A program made the translations under genes and the position numbers. From Crossaster papposus (taxonomy: Eukaryota > Echinodermata > Asteroidea > Velatida > Solasteridae): a stretch of DNA of 64,000 nucleotides. Numbering within the stretch: the stretch's first letter is position 1; each line of letters begins with the position of its first letter. The stretch lies in assembly GCA_037893245.1 (NCBI GenBank), contig JBAIAA010000452.1, positions 186,001 to 250,000 of the forward strand, written 5' to 3'. The notes under the pieces were generated by a model. It searched no databases. It was not told where the DNA came from and worked only from the letters and a program-made list of their open reading frames with translations. Below, piece after piece: positions 47,601 to 60,878 of the stretch.

Positions 47601-50600
47601 TCGATTTTCTGAAAATGTTAACGTTAACACACGCGTTTCAAATTCGCCATAGGTTTGTGCACACAATCCCCGCCCACAAATAAGGGCATGAAGGCCCACA
47701 AATAAGGGCATGAAGGAAAGCATGCCCCGGGAAGGGGCTGGGTGTTAGGAGATAGAGGGGGGCCTCCAGGAATGGCAAAATTAGCAATTTAACCCGGGGC
47801 ATGCTTTGTTAGTATTTTATTTCGATTTTCTGAAAATGTTAACGTTAACACACGCGTTTCAAATGCGCCATAGGTTTGTGCACACAATCCCCGCCCACAA
47901 ATAAGGGCATGAAGGAAAGCATGCCCCGGGAAGGGGCTGGGTGTTAGGAGATAGAGGGGGGCCTCCAGGAATGGCACAATTAGCAATTTGACCCGGGGCA
48001 TGCTTTGTTAGTATTTTATTTCGATTTTCTGAAAATGTTAACGTTAACACACGCGTTTCAAATTCGCCATAGGTTTGTGCACACAATCCCGCCCACAAAT
48101 AAGGGCATGAAGGAAAGCATGCCCCGGGAAGGGGCTGGGTGTTAGGAGATAGAGGGGGGCCTCCAGGAATGGCAACATTAGCAATTTGACCCGGGGCATG
48201 CTTTGTTAGTATTTTATTTCGATTTTCTGAAAATTTTAACGTTAACACACGCGTTTCAAATTCGCCATAGGTTTGTGCACACAATCCCCGCCCACAAATA
48301 AGGGCATGAAGGAAAGCATGCTCCTGGAAGGGGCTGGGTGTTAGGAGATAGAGGGGGGCCTCCAGGAATGGCAAAATTAGCAATTTGACCCTGGGCATGC
48401 TTTGTTAGTATTTTATTTCGATTTTCTGAACATTTTAACGTTAACACACGCGTTTCAAATTCGCCATAGGTTTGTGCACACAATCCCCGCCCACAAATAA
48501 GGGCATGAAGGAAAGCATGCCCCGGGAAGGGGCTGGGTGTTAGGAGATAGAGGGGGGCCTCCAGGAATGGCAAAATTAGCAATTTGACCCTGGGCATGCT
48601 TTGTTAGTATTTTATTTCGATTTTCTGAAAATGTTAACGTTAACACACGCGTTTCAAATTCGCCATAGGTTTGTGCACACAATCCCCGCCCACAAATAAG
48701 GGCATGAAGGAAAGCATGCCCCGGGAAGGGGCTGGGTGTTAGGAGAAAGAGGGGGGCCTCCAGGAATGGCACAATTAGCAATTTGACCCGGGGCATGCTT
48801 TGTTAGTATTTTATTTCGATTTTCTGAAAATTTTAACGTTAACACACGCGTTTCAAATTCGCCATAGGTTTGTGCACACAATCCCCGCCCACAAATAAGG
48901 GCATGAAGGAAAGCATGCCCCGTGAAGGGGCTGGGTGTTAGGAGATAGAGGGGGGCCTCCAGGAATGGCACAATTAGCAATTTGACCCGGGGCATGCTTT
49001 GTTAGTATTTTATTTCGATTTTCTGAAAATGTTAACGTTAACACACGCGTTTCAAATTCGCCATAGGTTTGTGCACACAATCCCCGCCCACAAATAAGGG
49101 CATGAAGGAAAGCATGCCCCGGGAAGGGGCTGGGTGTTAGGAGATAGAGGGGGGCCTCCAGGAATGGCAAAATTAGCAATTTGACCAGGGGCATGCTTTG
49201 TTAGTATTTTATTTCGATTTTCTGAAAATGTTAACGTTAACACACGCGTTTCAAATTCGCCATAGGTTTGTGCACACAATCCCCGCCCACAAATAAGGGC
49301 ATGAAGGAAAGCATGCCCCGGGAAGGGGCTGGGTGTTAGGAGATAGAGGGGGGCCTCCAGGAATGGCAAAATTAGCAATTTGACCCGGGGCATGCTTTGT
49401 TAGTATTTTATTTCGATTTTCTGAACATTTTAACGTTAACACACGCGTTTCAAATTCGCCATAGGTTTGTGCACACAATCCCCGCAAACAAATAAGGGCA
49501 TGAAGGCCCACAAATAAGGGCATGAAGGAAAGCATTCCCCGGGAAGGGGCTGGGTGTTAGGAGATAGAGGGGGGCCTCCAGGAATGGCAACATTAGCAAT
49601 TTGACCCTGGGCATGCTTTGTTAGTATTTTATTTGGATTTTCTGAAAATTTTAACGTTAACACACGCGTTTCAAATTCGCCATAGGTTTGTGCACACAAT
49701 CCCCGCCCACAAATAAGGGCATGAAGGAAAGCATGCCCCGGGAAGGGGCTGGGTGTTAGGAGATAGAGGGGTGCCTCCAGGAATGGCACAATTAGCAATT
49801 TGACCCGGGGCATGCTTTGTTAGTATTTTATTTCGATTTTCTGAAAATGTTAACGTTAACACACGCGTTTCAAATTCGCCATAGGTTTGTGCACACAATC
49901 CCCGCCCACAAATAAGGGCATGAAGGAAAGCATGCCCCGGGAAGGGGCTGGGTGTTAGAAGATAGAGGGGGGCCTCCAGGAATGGCAAAATTAGCAATTT
50001 GACCCGGGGCATGCTTTGTTAGTATTTTATTTCGATTTTCTGAAAATGTTAACGTTAACACACGCGTTTCAAATTCGCCATAGGTTTGTGCACACAATCC
50101 CCGCCCACAAATAAGGGCATGAAGGAAAGCATGCCCCGGGAAGGGGCTGGGTGTTAGGAGATAGAGGGGGGCCTCCAGGAATGGCAAAATTAGCAATTTG
50201 ACCCGGGGCATGCTTTGTTAGTATTTTATTTCGATTTTCTGAAAATTGTAACGTTAACACACGCGTTTCAAATTCGCCATAGGTTTGTGCACACAATCCC
50301 CGCCCACAAATAAGGGCATGAAGGAAAGCATGCCCCAGGAAGGGGCTGGGTGTTAGGAGATAGAGGGGGGCCTCCAGGAATGGCAAAATTAGCAATTTGA
50401 CCCGGGGCATGCTTTGTTAGTATTTTATTTCGATTTTCTGAAAATGTTAACGTTAACACACGCGTTTCAAATTCGCCATAGGTTTGTGCACACAATCCCC
50501 GCCCACAAATAAGGGCATGAAGGCCCACAAATAAGGGCATGAAGGAAAGCATGCCCCGGGAAGGGGCTGGGTGTTAGGAGATAGAGGGGGGCCTCCAGGA

Positions 50601-53600
50601 ATGGCAAAATTAGCAATTTGACCCGGGGCATGCTTTGTTAGTATTTTATTTAGATTTTCTGAAAATGTTAACGTTAACACACGCGTTTCAAATGCGCCAT
50701 AGGTTTGTGCACACAATCCCCGCCCACAAATAAGGGCATGAAGGAAAGCATGCCCCGGGAAGGGGCTGGGTGTTAGGAGATAGAGGGGGGCCTCCAGGAA
50801 TGGCACAATTAGCAATTTGACCCGGGGCATGCTTTGTTAGTATTTTATTTCGATTTTCTGAAAATGTTAACGTTAACACACGCGTTTCAAATTCGCCATA
50901 GGTTTGTGCACACAATACCGCCCACAAATAAGGGCATGAAGGAAAGCATGCCCCGGGAAGGGGCTGGGTGTTAGGAGATAGAGGGGGGCCTCCAGGAATG
51001 GCAACATTAGCAATTTGACCCGGGGCATGCTTTGTTAGTATTTTATTTCGATTTTCTGAAAATGTTAACGTTAACACACGCGTTTCAAATTCGCCATAGG
51101 TTTGTGCACACAATCCCCGCCCACAAATAAGGGCATGAAGGAAAGCATGCCCCGGGAAGGGGCTGGGTGTTAGGAGATAGAGGGGGGCCTCCAGGAATGG
51201 CACAATTAGCAATTTGACCCGGGGCATGCTTTGTTAGTATTTTATTTCGATTTTCTGAAAATTTTAACGTTAACACACGCGTTTCAAATTCGCCATAGGT
51301 TTGTGCACACAATCCCCGCCCACAAATAAGGGCATGAAGGAAAGCATGCCCCGTGAAGGGGCTGGGTGTTAGGAGATAGAGGGGGGCCTCCAGGAATGGC
51401 ACAATTAGCAATTTGACCCGGGGCATGCTTTGTTAGTATTTTATTTCGATTTTCTGAAAATGTTAACGTTAACACACGCGTTTCAAATTCGCAATAGGTT
51501 TGTGCACACAATCCCCGCCCACAAATAAGGGCATGAAGGAAAGCATGCCCCGGGAAGGGGCTGGGTGTTAGGAGATAGAGGGGGGCGTCCAGGAATGGCA
51601 AAATTAGCAATTTGACCCGGGGCATGCTTTGTTAGTATTTTATTTCGATTTTCTGAAAATGTTAACGTTAACACACGCGTTTCAAATTCGCCATAGGTTT
51701 GTGCACACAATCCCCGCCCACAAATAAGGGCATGAAGGCCCACAAATAAGGGCATGAAGGAAAGCATGCCCCGGGAAGGGGCTGGGTGTTAGGAGATAGA
51801 GGGGGGCCTCCAGGAATGGCAAAATTTGCAATTTGACCCGGGGCATGCTTTGTTAGTATTTTATTTCGATTTTCTGAAAATGTTAACGTTAACACACGCG
51901 TTTCAAATGCGCCATAGGTTTGTGCACACAATCCCCGCCCACAAATAAGGGCATGAAGGAAAGCATGCCCCGGGAAGGGGCTGGGTGTTAGGAGATAGAG
52001 GGGGGCCTCCAGGAATGGCAACATTAGCAATTTGACCCGGGGCATGCTTTGTTAGTATTTTATTTCGATTTTCTGAACATTTTAACGTTAACACACGCGT
52101 TTCAAATTCGCCATAGGTTTGTGCACACAATTCCCGCCCACAAATAAGGGCATGAAGGAAAGCATGCTCCGGGAAGGGGCTGGGTGTTAGGAGATAGAGG
52201 GGGGCCTCCAGGAATGGCAAAATTAGCAATTTGACCCTGGGCATGCTTTGTTAGTATTTTATTTCGATTTTCTGAACATGTTAACGTTAACACACGCGTT
52301 TCAAATTCGCCATAGGTTTGTGCACACAATCCCCGCCCACAAATAAGGGCATGAAGGAAAGCATGCCCCGGGAAGGGGCTGGGTGTTAGGAGATAGAGGG
52401 GGGCCTCCAGAAATGGCAAAATTAGCAATTTGACCAGGGACATGCTTTGTTAGTATTTTATTTCGATTTTCTGAAAATGTTAACGTTAACACACGCGTTT
52501 CAAATTCGCCATAGGTTTGTGCACACAATCCCCGCCCACAATTAAGGGCATGAAGAAAAGCATGCCCCGGGAAGGGGCTGGGTGTTAGGAGATAGAGGGG
52601 GGCCTCCAGGAATGGCAAAATTAGCAATTTGACCCGGGGCATGCTTTGTTATTATTTTATTTCGATTTTCTGAAAATTTTAACGTTAACACACGCGTTTC
52701 AAATTCGCCATAGGTTTGTGCACACAATCCCCGCCCACAAATAAGGGCATGAAGGAAAGCATGCTGCGGGAAGCGGCTGGGTGTTAGGAGATAGAGGGGG
52801 GCCTCCAGGAATGGCAAAATTAGCAATTTGACCCTGGGCATGCTTTGTTAGTATTTTATTTCGATTTTCTGAAAATGTTAACGTTAACACACGCGTTTCA
52901 AATTCGCCATAGGTTTGTGCACACAATCCCCGCCCACAAATAAGGGCATGAAGGAAAGCATGCCCCGGGAAGGGGCTGGGTGTTAGGAGATAGAGGGGGT
53001 CCTCCAGGAATGGCAAAATTAGCAATTTGACCAGGGGCATGCTTTGTTAGTATTTTATTTCGATTTTCTGAAAATGTTAACGTTAACACACGCGTTTCAA
53101 ATTCGCCATAGGTTTGTGCACACAATCCCCGCCCACAAATAAGGGCCTGAAGGAAAGCATGCCCCGGGAAGGGGCTGGGTGTTAGGAGATAGAGGGGGGC
53201 CTCCAGGAATGGCAAAATTAGCAATTTGACCCGGGGCATGCTTTGTTAGTATTTTATTTCGATTTTCTGAAAATTGTAACGTTAACACACGCGTTTCAAA
53301 TTCGCCATAGGTTTGTGCACACAATCCCCGCCCACAAATAAGGGCATGAAGGAAAGCATGCCCCGGGAAGGGGCTGGGTGTTAGGAGATAGAGGGGGGCC
53401 TCCAGGAATGGAAAAATTAGCAATTTGACCCGGGGCATGCTTTGTTAGTATTTTATTTCGATTTTCTGAAAATGTTAACGTTAACACACGCGTTTCAAAT
53501 GCGCCATAGGTTTGTGCACACAATCCCCGCCCACAAATAAGGGCATGAAGGAAAGCATGCCCCGGGAAGGGGCTGGGTGTTAGGAGATAGAGGGGGGCCT

Positions 53601-54170
53601 CCAGGAATGGCAAAATTAGCAATTTGACCCGGGGCATGCTTTGTTAGTATTTTATTTCGATTTTCTGAAAATTTTAACGTTAACACACGCGTTTCAAATT
53701 CGCCATAGGTTTGTGCACACAATCCCCGCCCACAAATAAGGGCATGAAGGAAAGCATGCCCCGGGAAGGGGCTGGGTGTTAGGAGATAGAGGGGGGCGTC
53801 CAGGAATGGCAAAATTAGCAATTTGACCCGGGGCATGCTTTGTTAGTATTTTATTTCGATTTTCTGAAAATTTTAACGTTAACACACGCGTTTCAAATTC
53901 GCCATAGGTTTGTGCACACAATCCCCGCCCACAAATAAGGGCATGACGGAAAGCATGCCCCGGGAAGGGGCTGGGTGTTAGGAGATAGAGGGGGGCCTCC
54001 AGGAATGGCAAAATTAGCAATTTGACCCGGGGCATGCTTTGTTAGTATTTTATTTCGATTTTCTGAACATTTTAACGTTAACACACGCGTTTCAAATTCG
54101 CCATAGGTTTGTGCACACAATCCCCGCAAACAAATAAGGGCATGAAGGCCCACAAATAAGGGCATGAAGG
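44004..54170. repeat. Nine 221-bp monomers with an internal 22-bp direct duplication
   Basis: The segment CCCACAAATAAGGGCATGAA plus GG is doubled in tandem at 44,004-44,047, 44,424-44,467, 45,640-45,683, 46,060-46,103, 47,673-47,716, 49,485-49,528, 50,502-50,545, 51,717-51,760 and 54,127-54,170. In six copies the first unit begins CAAACAAA; in three (47,673, 50,502 and 51,717) it is CCCACAAA. Other monomers lie between them. Confidence 0.88.
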
Positions 54171-57100
54171 AAAGCATGCCCCGGGAAGGGGCTGGGTGTT
54201 AGGAGATAGAGGGGGGCCTCCAGGAATGGCAAAATTAGCAATTTGACCCGGGGCATGCTTTGTTAGTATTTTATTTCGATTTTCTGAAAATTTTAACGTT
54301 AACACACGCGTTTCAAATTCGCCATAGGTTTGTGCACACAATCCCCGCCCACAAATAAGGGCATGACGGAAAGCATGCCCCGGGAAGGGGCTGGGTGTTA
54401 GGAGATAGAGGGGGGCCTCCAGGAATGGCAAAATTAGCAATTTGACCCGGGGCATGCTTTGTTAGTATTTTATTTCGATTTTCTGAAAATTGTAACGTTA
54501 ACACACGCGTTTCAAATTCGCCATAGGTTTGTGCACACAATCCCCGCCCACAAATAAGGGCATGAAGGAAAGCATGCCCCGGGAAGGGGCTGGGTGTTAG
54601 GAGATAGAGGGGGTCCTCCAGGAATGGCAAAATTAGCAATTTGACCAGGGGCATGCTTTGTTAGTATTTTATTTCGATTTTCTGAAAATGTTAACGTTAA
54701 CACACGCGTTTCAAATTCGCCATAGGTTTGTGCACACAATCCCCGCCCACAAATAAGGGCATGAAGGAAAGCATGCCCCGGGAAGGGGCTGGGTGTTAGG
54801 AGATAGAAGGGGGCCTCCAGGAATGGCACAATTAGCAATTTGACCCGGGGCATGCTTTGTTAGTATTTTATTTCGATTTTCTGAAAATGTTAACGTTAAC
54901 ACACGCGTTTCAAATTCGCCATAGGTTTGTGCACACAATCCCCGCCCACAAATAAGGGCATGAAGGAAAGCATGCCCCGGGAAGGGGCTGGGTGTTAGGA
55001 GACAGAGGGGGGCCTCCAGGAATGGCAAAATTAGCAATTTGACCCGGGGCATGCTTTGTTAGTATTTTATTTCGATTTTCTGAAAATTTTAACGTTAACA
55101 CACGCGTTTCAAATTCGCCATAGGTTTGTGCACACAATCCCCGCCCACAAATAAGGGCATGACGGAAAGCATGCCCCGGGAAGGGGCTGGGTGTTAGGAG
55201 ATAGAGGGGGGCCTCCAGGAATGGCAAAATTAGCAATTTGACCCGGGGCATGCTTTGTTAGTATTTTATTTCGATTTTCTGAAAATTTTAACGTTAACAC
55301 ACGCGTTTCAAATTCGCCATAGGTTTGTGCACACAATCCCCGCCCACAAATAAGGGCATGAAGGAAAGCATGCCCCGGGAAGGGGCTGGGTGTTAGGAGA
55401 TAGAGGGGGGCCTCCAGGAATGGCAAAATTAGCAATTTGACCCGGGGCATGCTTTGTTAGTATTTTATTTCGATCTTCTGAAAATGTTAACGTTAACACA
55501 CGCGTTTCAAATTCGCCATAGGTTTGTGCACACAATCCCCGCCCACAAATAAGGGCATGAAGGAAAGCATGCCCCGGGAAGGGGCAGGGTGTTAGGAGAT
55601 AGAGGGGGGCCTCCAGGAATGGCACAATTAGCAATTTGACCCGGGGCATGCTTTGTTAGTATTTTATTTCGATTTTCTGAAAATGTTAACGTTAACACAC
55701 GCGTTTCAAATTCGCCATAGGTTTGTGCACACAATCCCCGCCCACAAATAAGGGCATGAAGGAAAGCATGCCCCGGGAAGGGGCTGGGTGTTAGGAGACA
55801 GAGGGGGGCCTCCAGGAATGGCAAAATTAGCAATTTGACCCGGGGCATGCTTTGTTAGTATTTTATTTCGATTTTCTGAAAATTTTAACGTTAACACACG
55901 CGTTTCAAATTCGCCATAGGTTTGTGCACACAATCCCCGCCCACAAATAAGGGCATGAAGGAAAGCATGCCCCGGGAAGGGGCTGGGTGTTAGGAGATAG
56001 AGGGGGGCCTCCAGGAATGGCAAAATTAGCAATTTGACCCGGGGCATGCTTTGTTAGTATTTTATTTCGATTTTCTGAAAATTTTAACGTTAACACACGC
56101 GTTTCAAATTCGCCATAGGTTTGTGCACACAATCCCCGCCCACAAATAAGGGCATGAAGGAAAGCATGCCCCGGGAAGGGGCTGGGTGTTAGGAGATAGA
56201 GGGGGGCCTCCAGGAATGGCAAAATTAGCAATTTGACCCGGGGCATGCTTTGTTAGTATTTTATTTCGATTTTCTGACAATTGTAACGTTAACACACGCG
56301 TTTCAAATTCGCCATAGGTGTGTGCACACAATCCCCGCCCACAAATAAGGGCATGAAGGAAAGCATGCCCCGGGAAGGGGCTGGGTGTTAGGAGATAGAG
56401 GGGGGCCTCCAGGAATGGCAAAATTAGCAATTTAACCCGGGGCATGCTTTGTTAGTATTTTATTTCGATTTTCTGAAAATGTTAACGTTAACACACGCGT
56501 TTCAAATTCGCCATAGGTTTGTGCACACAATCCCCGCCCACAAATAAGGGCATGAAGGAAAGCATGCCCCGGGAAGGGGTTGGGTGTTAGGAGATAGAGG
56601 GGGGCCTCCAGGAATGGCAAAATTAGCAATTTGACCCGGGGCATGCTTTGTCAGTATTTTATTTCGATTTTCTGAAAATGTTAACGTTAACACACGCGTT
56701 TCAAATTCGCCATAGGTTTGTGCACACAATCCCCGCCCACAAATAAGGGCATTAAGGAAAGCATGCCCCGGGAAGGGGCTGGGTGTTAGGAGATAGAGGG
56801 GGGCCTCCAGGAATGGCAAAATTAGCAATTTGACCCGGGCATGCTTTGTTAGTATTTTATTTCGATTTTCTGAAAATTTTAACGTTAACACACGCGTTTC
56901 AAATTCGCCATAGGTTTGTGCACACAATCCCCGCCCACAAATAAGGGCATGAAGAAAGCATGCCCCGGGAAGGGGCTGGGTGTTAGGAGATAGAGGGGGG
57001 CCTCCAGGAAAGGCCAAATTAGCAATTTGACCCGGGGCATGCTTTGTTAGTATTTTATTTCGATTTTCTGAAAAATTTAACGTTAACACACGCGTTTCAA

Positions 57101-58091
57101 ATTCGCCAAAGGTTTGTGCACACAATCCCCGCCCACAAATAAGGGCATGAAGGAAAGCATGCCCCGGGAAGGGGCTGGGTGTTAGGAGATAGAGGGGGGC
57201 CTCCAGGAATGGCAAAATTAGCAATTTGACCCGGGGCATGCTTTGTTAGTATTTTATTTCGATTTTCTGAAAATTTTAACGTTAACACACGCGTTTCAAA
57301 TTCGCCATAGGTTTGTGCACACAATCCCCGCCCACAAATAAGGGCATGAAGGAAAGCATGCCCCGGGAAGGGGCTGGGTGTTAGGAGATAGAGGGGGGCC
57401 TCCAGGAATGGCAAAATTAGCAATTTGACCCGGGGCATGCTTTGTTAGTATTTTATTTCGATTTTCTGAACATTTTAACGTTAACACACGCGTTTCAAAT
57501 TCGCCATAGGTTTGTGCACACAATCCCCGCCCACAAATAAGGGCATGAAGGAAAGCATGCCCCGGGAAGGGGCTGGGTGTTAGGAGATAGAGGGGGGCCT
57601 CCAGGAATGGCAAAATTAGCAATTTGACCAGGGGCATGCTTTGTTAGTATTTTATTTCGATTTTCTGAAAATGTTAACGTTAACACACACGTTTCAAATT
57701 CGCCATAGGTTTGTGCACACAATCCCCGCCCACAAATAAGGGCATGAAGGAAAGCATGCCCCGGGAAGGGGCTGGGTGTTAGGAGATAGAGGGGGGCCTC
57801 CAGGAATGTCAAAATTAGCAATTTGACCTGGGGCATGCTTTGTTAGTATTTTATTTCGATTTTCTGAAAATTTTAACGTTAACACACGCGTTTCAAATTC
57901 GCCATAGGTTTGTGCACACAATCCCCGCCCACAAATAAGGGCATGAAGGAAAGCATGCTCCGGGAAGGGGCTGGGTGTTAGGAGATAGAGGGGGGCCTCC
58001 AGGAATGGCAAAATTAGCAATTTGACCCGGGGCATGCTTTGTTAGTATTTTATTTCGATTTTCTGAAAAATTTAACGTTAACACACGCGTT

Positions 58092-60281
58092 TCAAATTCG
58101 CCATAGGTTTGTGCACACAATCCCCGCCCACAAATAAGGGCATGAAGGAAAGCATGCCCCGGGAAGGGGCTGGGTGTTAGGAGATAGAGGGGGGCCTCCA
58201 GGAATGGCAAAATTAGCAATTTGACCCGGGGCATGCTTTGTTAGTATTTTATTTCGATTTTCTGAAAATGTTAACGTTAACACACGCGTTTCAAATTCGC
58301 CATAGGTTTGTGCACACAATCCCCTCCCACAAATAAGGGCATGAAGGAAAGCATGCCCCGTGAAGGGGCTGGGTGTTAGGAGATAGAGGGGGGCCTCCAG
58401 GAATGGCAAAATTAGCAATTTGACCCGGGGCATGCTTTGTTAGTATTTTATTTCGATTTTCTGAAAATGTTAACGTTAACACACGCGTTTCAAATTCGCC
58501 ATAGGTTTGTGCACACAATCCCCGCCCACAAATAAGGGCATGAAGGAAAGCATGCCCCGGGAAGGGGTTGGGTGTTAGGAGATAGAGGGGGGCCTCCAGG
58601 AATGGCAAAATTAACAATTTGACCCGGGGCATGCTTTGTTAGTATTTTATTTCGATTTTCTGAAAATGTTAACGTTAACACACGCGTTTCAAATTCGCCA
58701 TAGGTTTGTGCACACAATCCCCGCCCACAAATAAGGGCATGAAGGAAAGCATGCCCCGGGAAGGGGCTGGGTGTTAGGGGATAGAGGGGGGCCTCCAGGA
58801 ATGGCAAAATTAGCAATTTGACCCGGGGCATGCTTTGTTAGTATTTTATTTCGATTTTCTGAAAAATGTAACGTTAACACACGCGTTTCAAATTCGCCAT
58901 AGGTTTGTGCACACAATCCCCGCCCACAAATAAGGGCATGAAGGAAAGCATGCCCCGGGAAGGGGCTGGGTGTTAGGAGATAGAGGGGGGCCTCAAGGAA
59001 TGGCAAAATTAGCAATTTGACCCGGGGCATGCTGTGTTAGTATTTTATTTCGATTTTCTGAAAATTTTAACGTTAACACACGCGTTTCAAATTCGCCATA
59101 GGTTTGTGCACACAATCCCCGCCCACAAATAAGGGCATGAAGGAAAGCATGCCCCGGGAAGGGGCTGGGTGTTAGGAGATAGAGGGGGGCCTCCAGGAAT
59201 GGCAAAATTAGCAATTTGACCCGGGGCATGCTTTGTTAGTATTTTATTTCGATTTTCTGAAAATGTTAACGTTAACACACGCGTTTCAAATTCGCCATAG
59301 GTTTGTGCACACAATCCCCGCCCACAAATAAGGGCATGAAGGAAAGCATGCCCCGGGAAGGGGCTGGGTGTTAGGAGATAGAGGGGGGCCTCCAGGAATG
59401 GCAAAATTAGCAATTTGACCCGGGGCATGCTTTGTTAGTATTTTATTTCGATTTTCTGAAAATGTTAACGTTAACACACGCGTTTCAAATTCGCCATAGG
59501 TTTGTGCACACAATCCCCGCCCACAAATAAGGGCATGAAGGAAAGCATGCCCCGTGAAGGGGCTGGGTGTTAGGAGATAGAGGGGGGCCTCCAGGAATGG
59601 CAAAATTAGCAATTTGACCCGGGGCATGCTTTGTTAGTATTTTATTTCGATTTTCTGAAAATGTTAACGTTAACACACGCGTTTCAAATTCGCCATAGGT
59701 TTGTGCACACAATCCCCGCCCACAAATAAGGGCATGAAGGAAAGCATGCCCCGGGAAGGGGTTGGGTGTTAGGAGATAGAGGGGGGCCTCCAGGAATGGC
59801 AAAATTAGCAATTTGACCCGGGGCATGCTTTGTTAGTATTTTATTTCGATTTTCTGAAAAATGTAACGTTAACACACGCGTTTCAAATTCGCCATAGGTT
59901 TGTGCACACAATCCCCGCCCACAAATAAGGGCATGAAGGAAAGCATGCCCCGGGAAGGGGCTGGGTGTTAGGAGATAGAGGGGGGCCTCAAGGAATGGCA
60001 AAATTAGCAATTTGACCCGGGGCATGCTGTGTTAGTATTTTATTTCGATTTTCTGAAAATTTTAACGTTAACACACGCGTTTCAAATTCGCCATAGGTTT
60101 GTGCACACAATCCCCGCCCACAAATAAGGGCATGAAGGAAAGCATGCCCCGGGAAGGGGCTGGGTGTTAGGAGATAGAGGGGGGCCTCCAGGAATGGCAA
60201 AATTAGCAATTTGACCCGGGGCATGCTTTGTTAGTATTTTATTTCGATTTTCTGAAAATGTTAACGTTAACACACGCGTTT
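58092..60281. repeat. Local duplication of a five/six-monomer unit
   Basis: The order GCCCCGTGAAGG (58,365 and 59,559), GAAGGGGTTGGG (58,561 and 59,755), GAAAAATGTAACG (58,861 and 59,857) and GGCCTCAAGG with GCATGCTGTGTT (about 58,990-59,035 and 59,985-60,030) recurs. The offset is 1,194 bp at first and 995 bp later, so one monomer (GTTAGGGGATAG near 58,776) is missing from the second copy. Confidence 0.78.
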
Positions 60282-60878
60282 CAAATTCGCCATAGGTTTG
60301 TGCACAAAATCCCCGCCCACAAATAAGGGCATGAAGGAAAGCATGCCCCGGGAAGGGGCTGGGTGTTAGGAGATAGAGGGGGGCCTCCAGGAATGGAAAA
60401 ATTAGCAATTTGACCCGGGGCATGCTTTGTTAGTATTTTATTTCGATTTTCTGAAAAATGTAACGTTAACACACGCGTTTCAAATTCGCCATAGGTTTGT
60501 GCACACAATCCCCGCCCACAAATAAGGGCATGAAGGAAAGCATGCCCCGGGAAGGGGCTGGGTGTTAGGAGATAGAGGGGGGGCCTCCAGGAATGGCAAA
60601 ATTAGCAATTTGACCCGGGGCATGCTTTGTTAGTATTTTATTTCGATTTTCTGAAAATTGTAACGTTAACACACGCGTTTCAAATTCGCCATAGGTTTGT
60701 GCACACAATCCCCGCCCACAAATAAGGGCATGAAGGAAAGCATGCCCCGGGAAGGGGCTGGGTGTTAGGAGATAGAGGGGGGCCTCCAGGAATGGCAAAA
60801 TTAGCAATTTGACCCGGGGCATGCTTTGTTAGTATTTTATTTCGATTTTCTGAAAAATGTAACGTTAACACACGCGTT

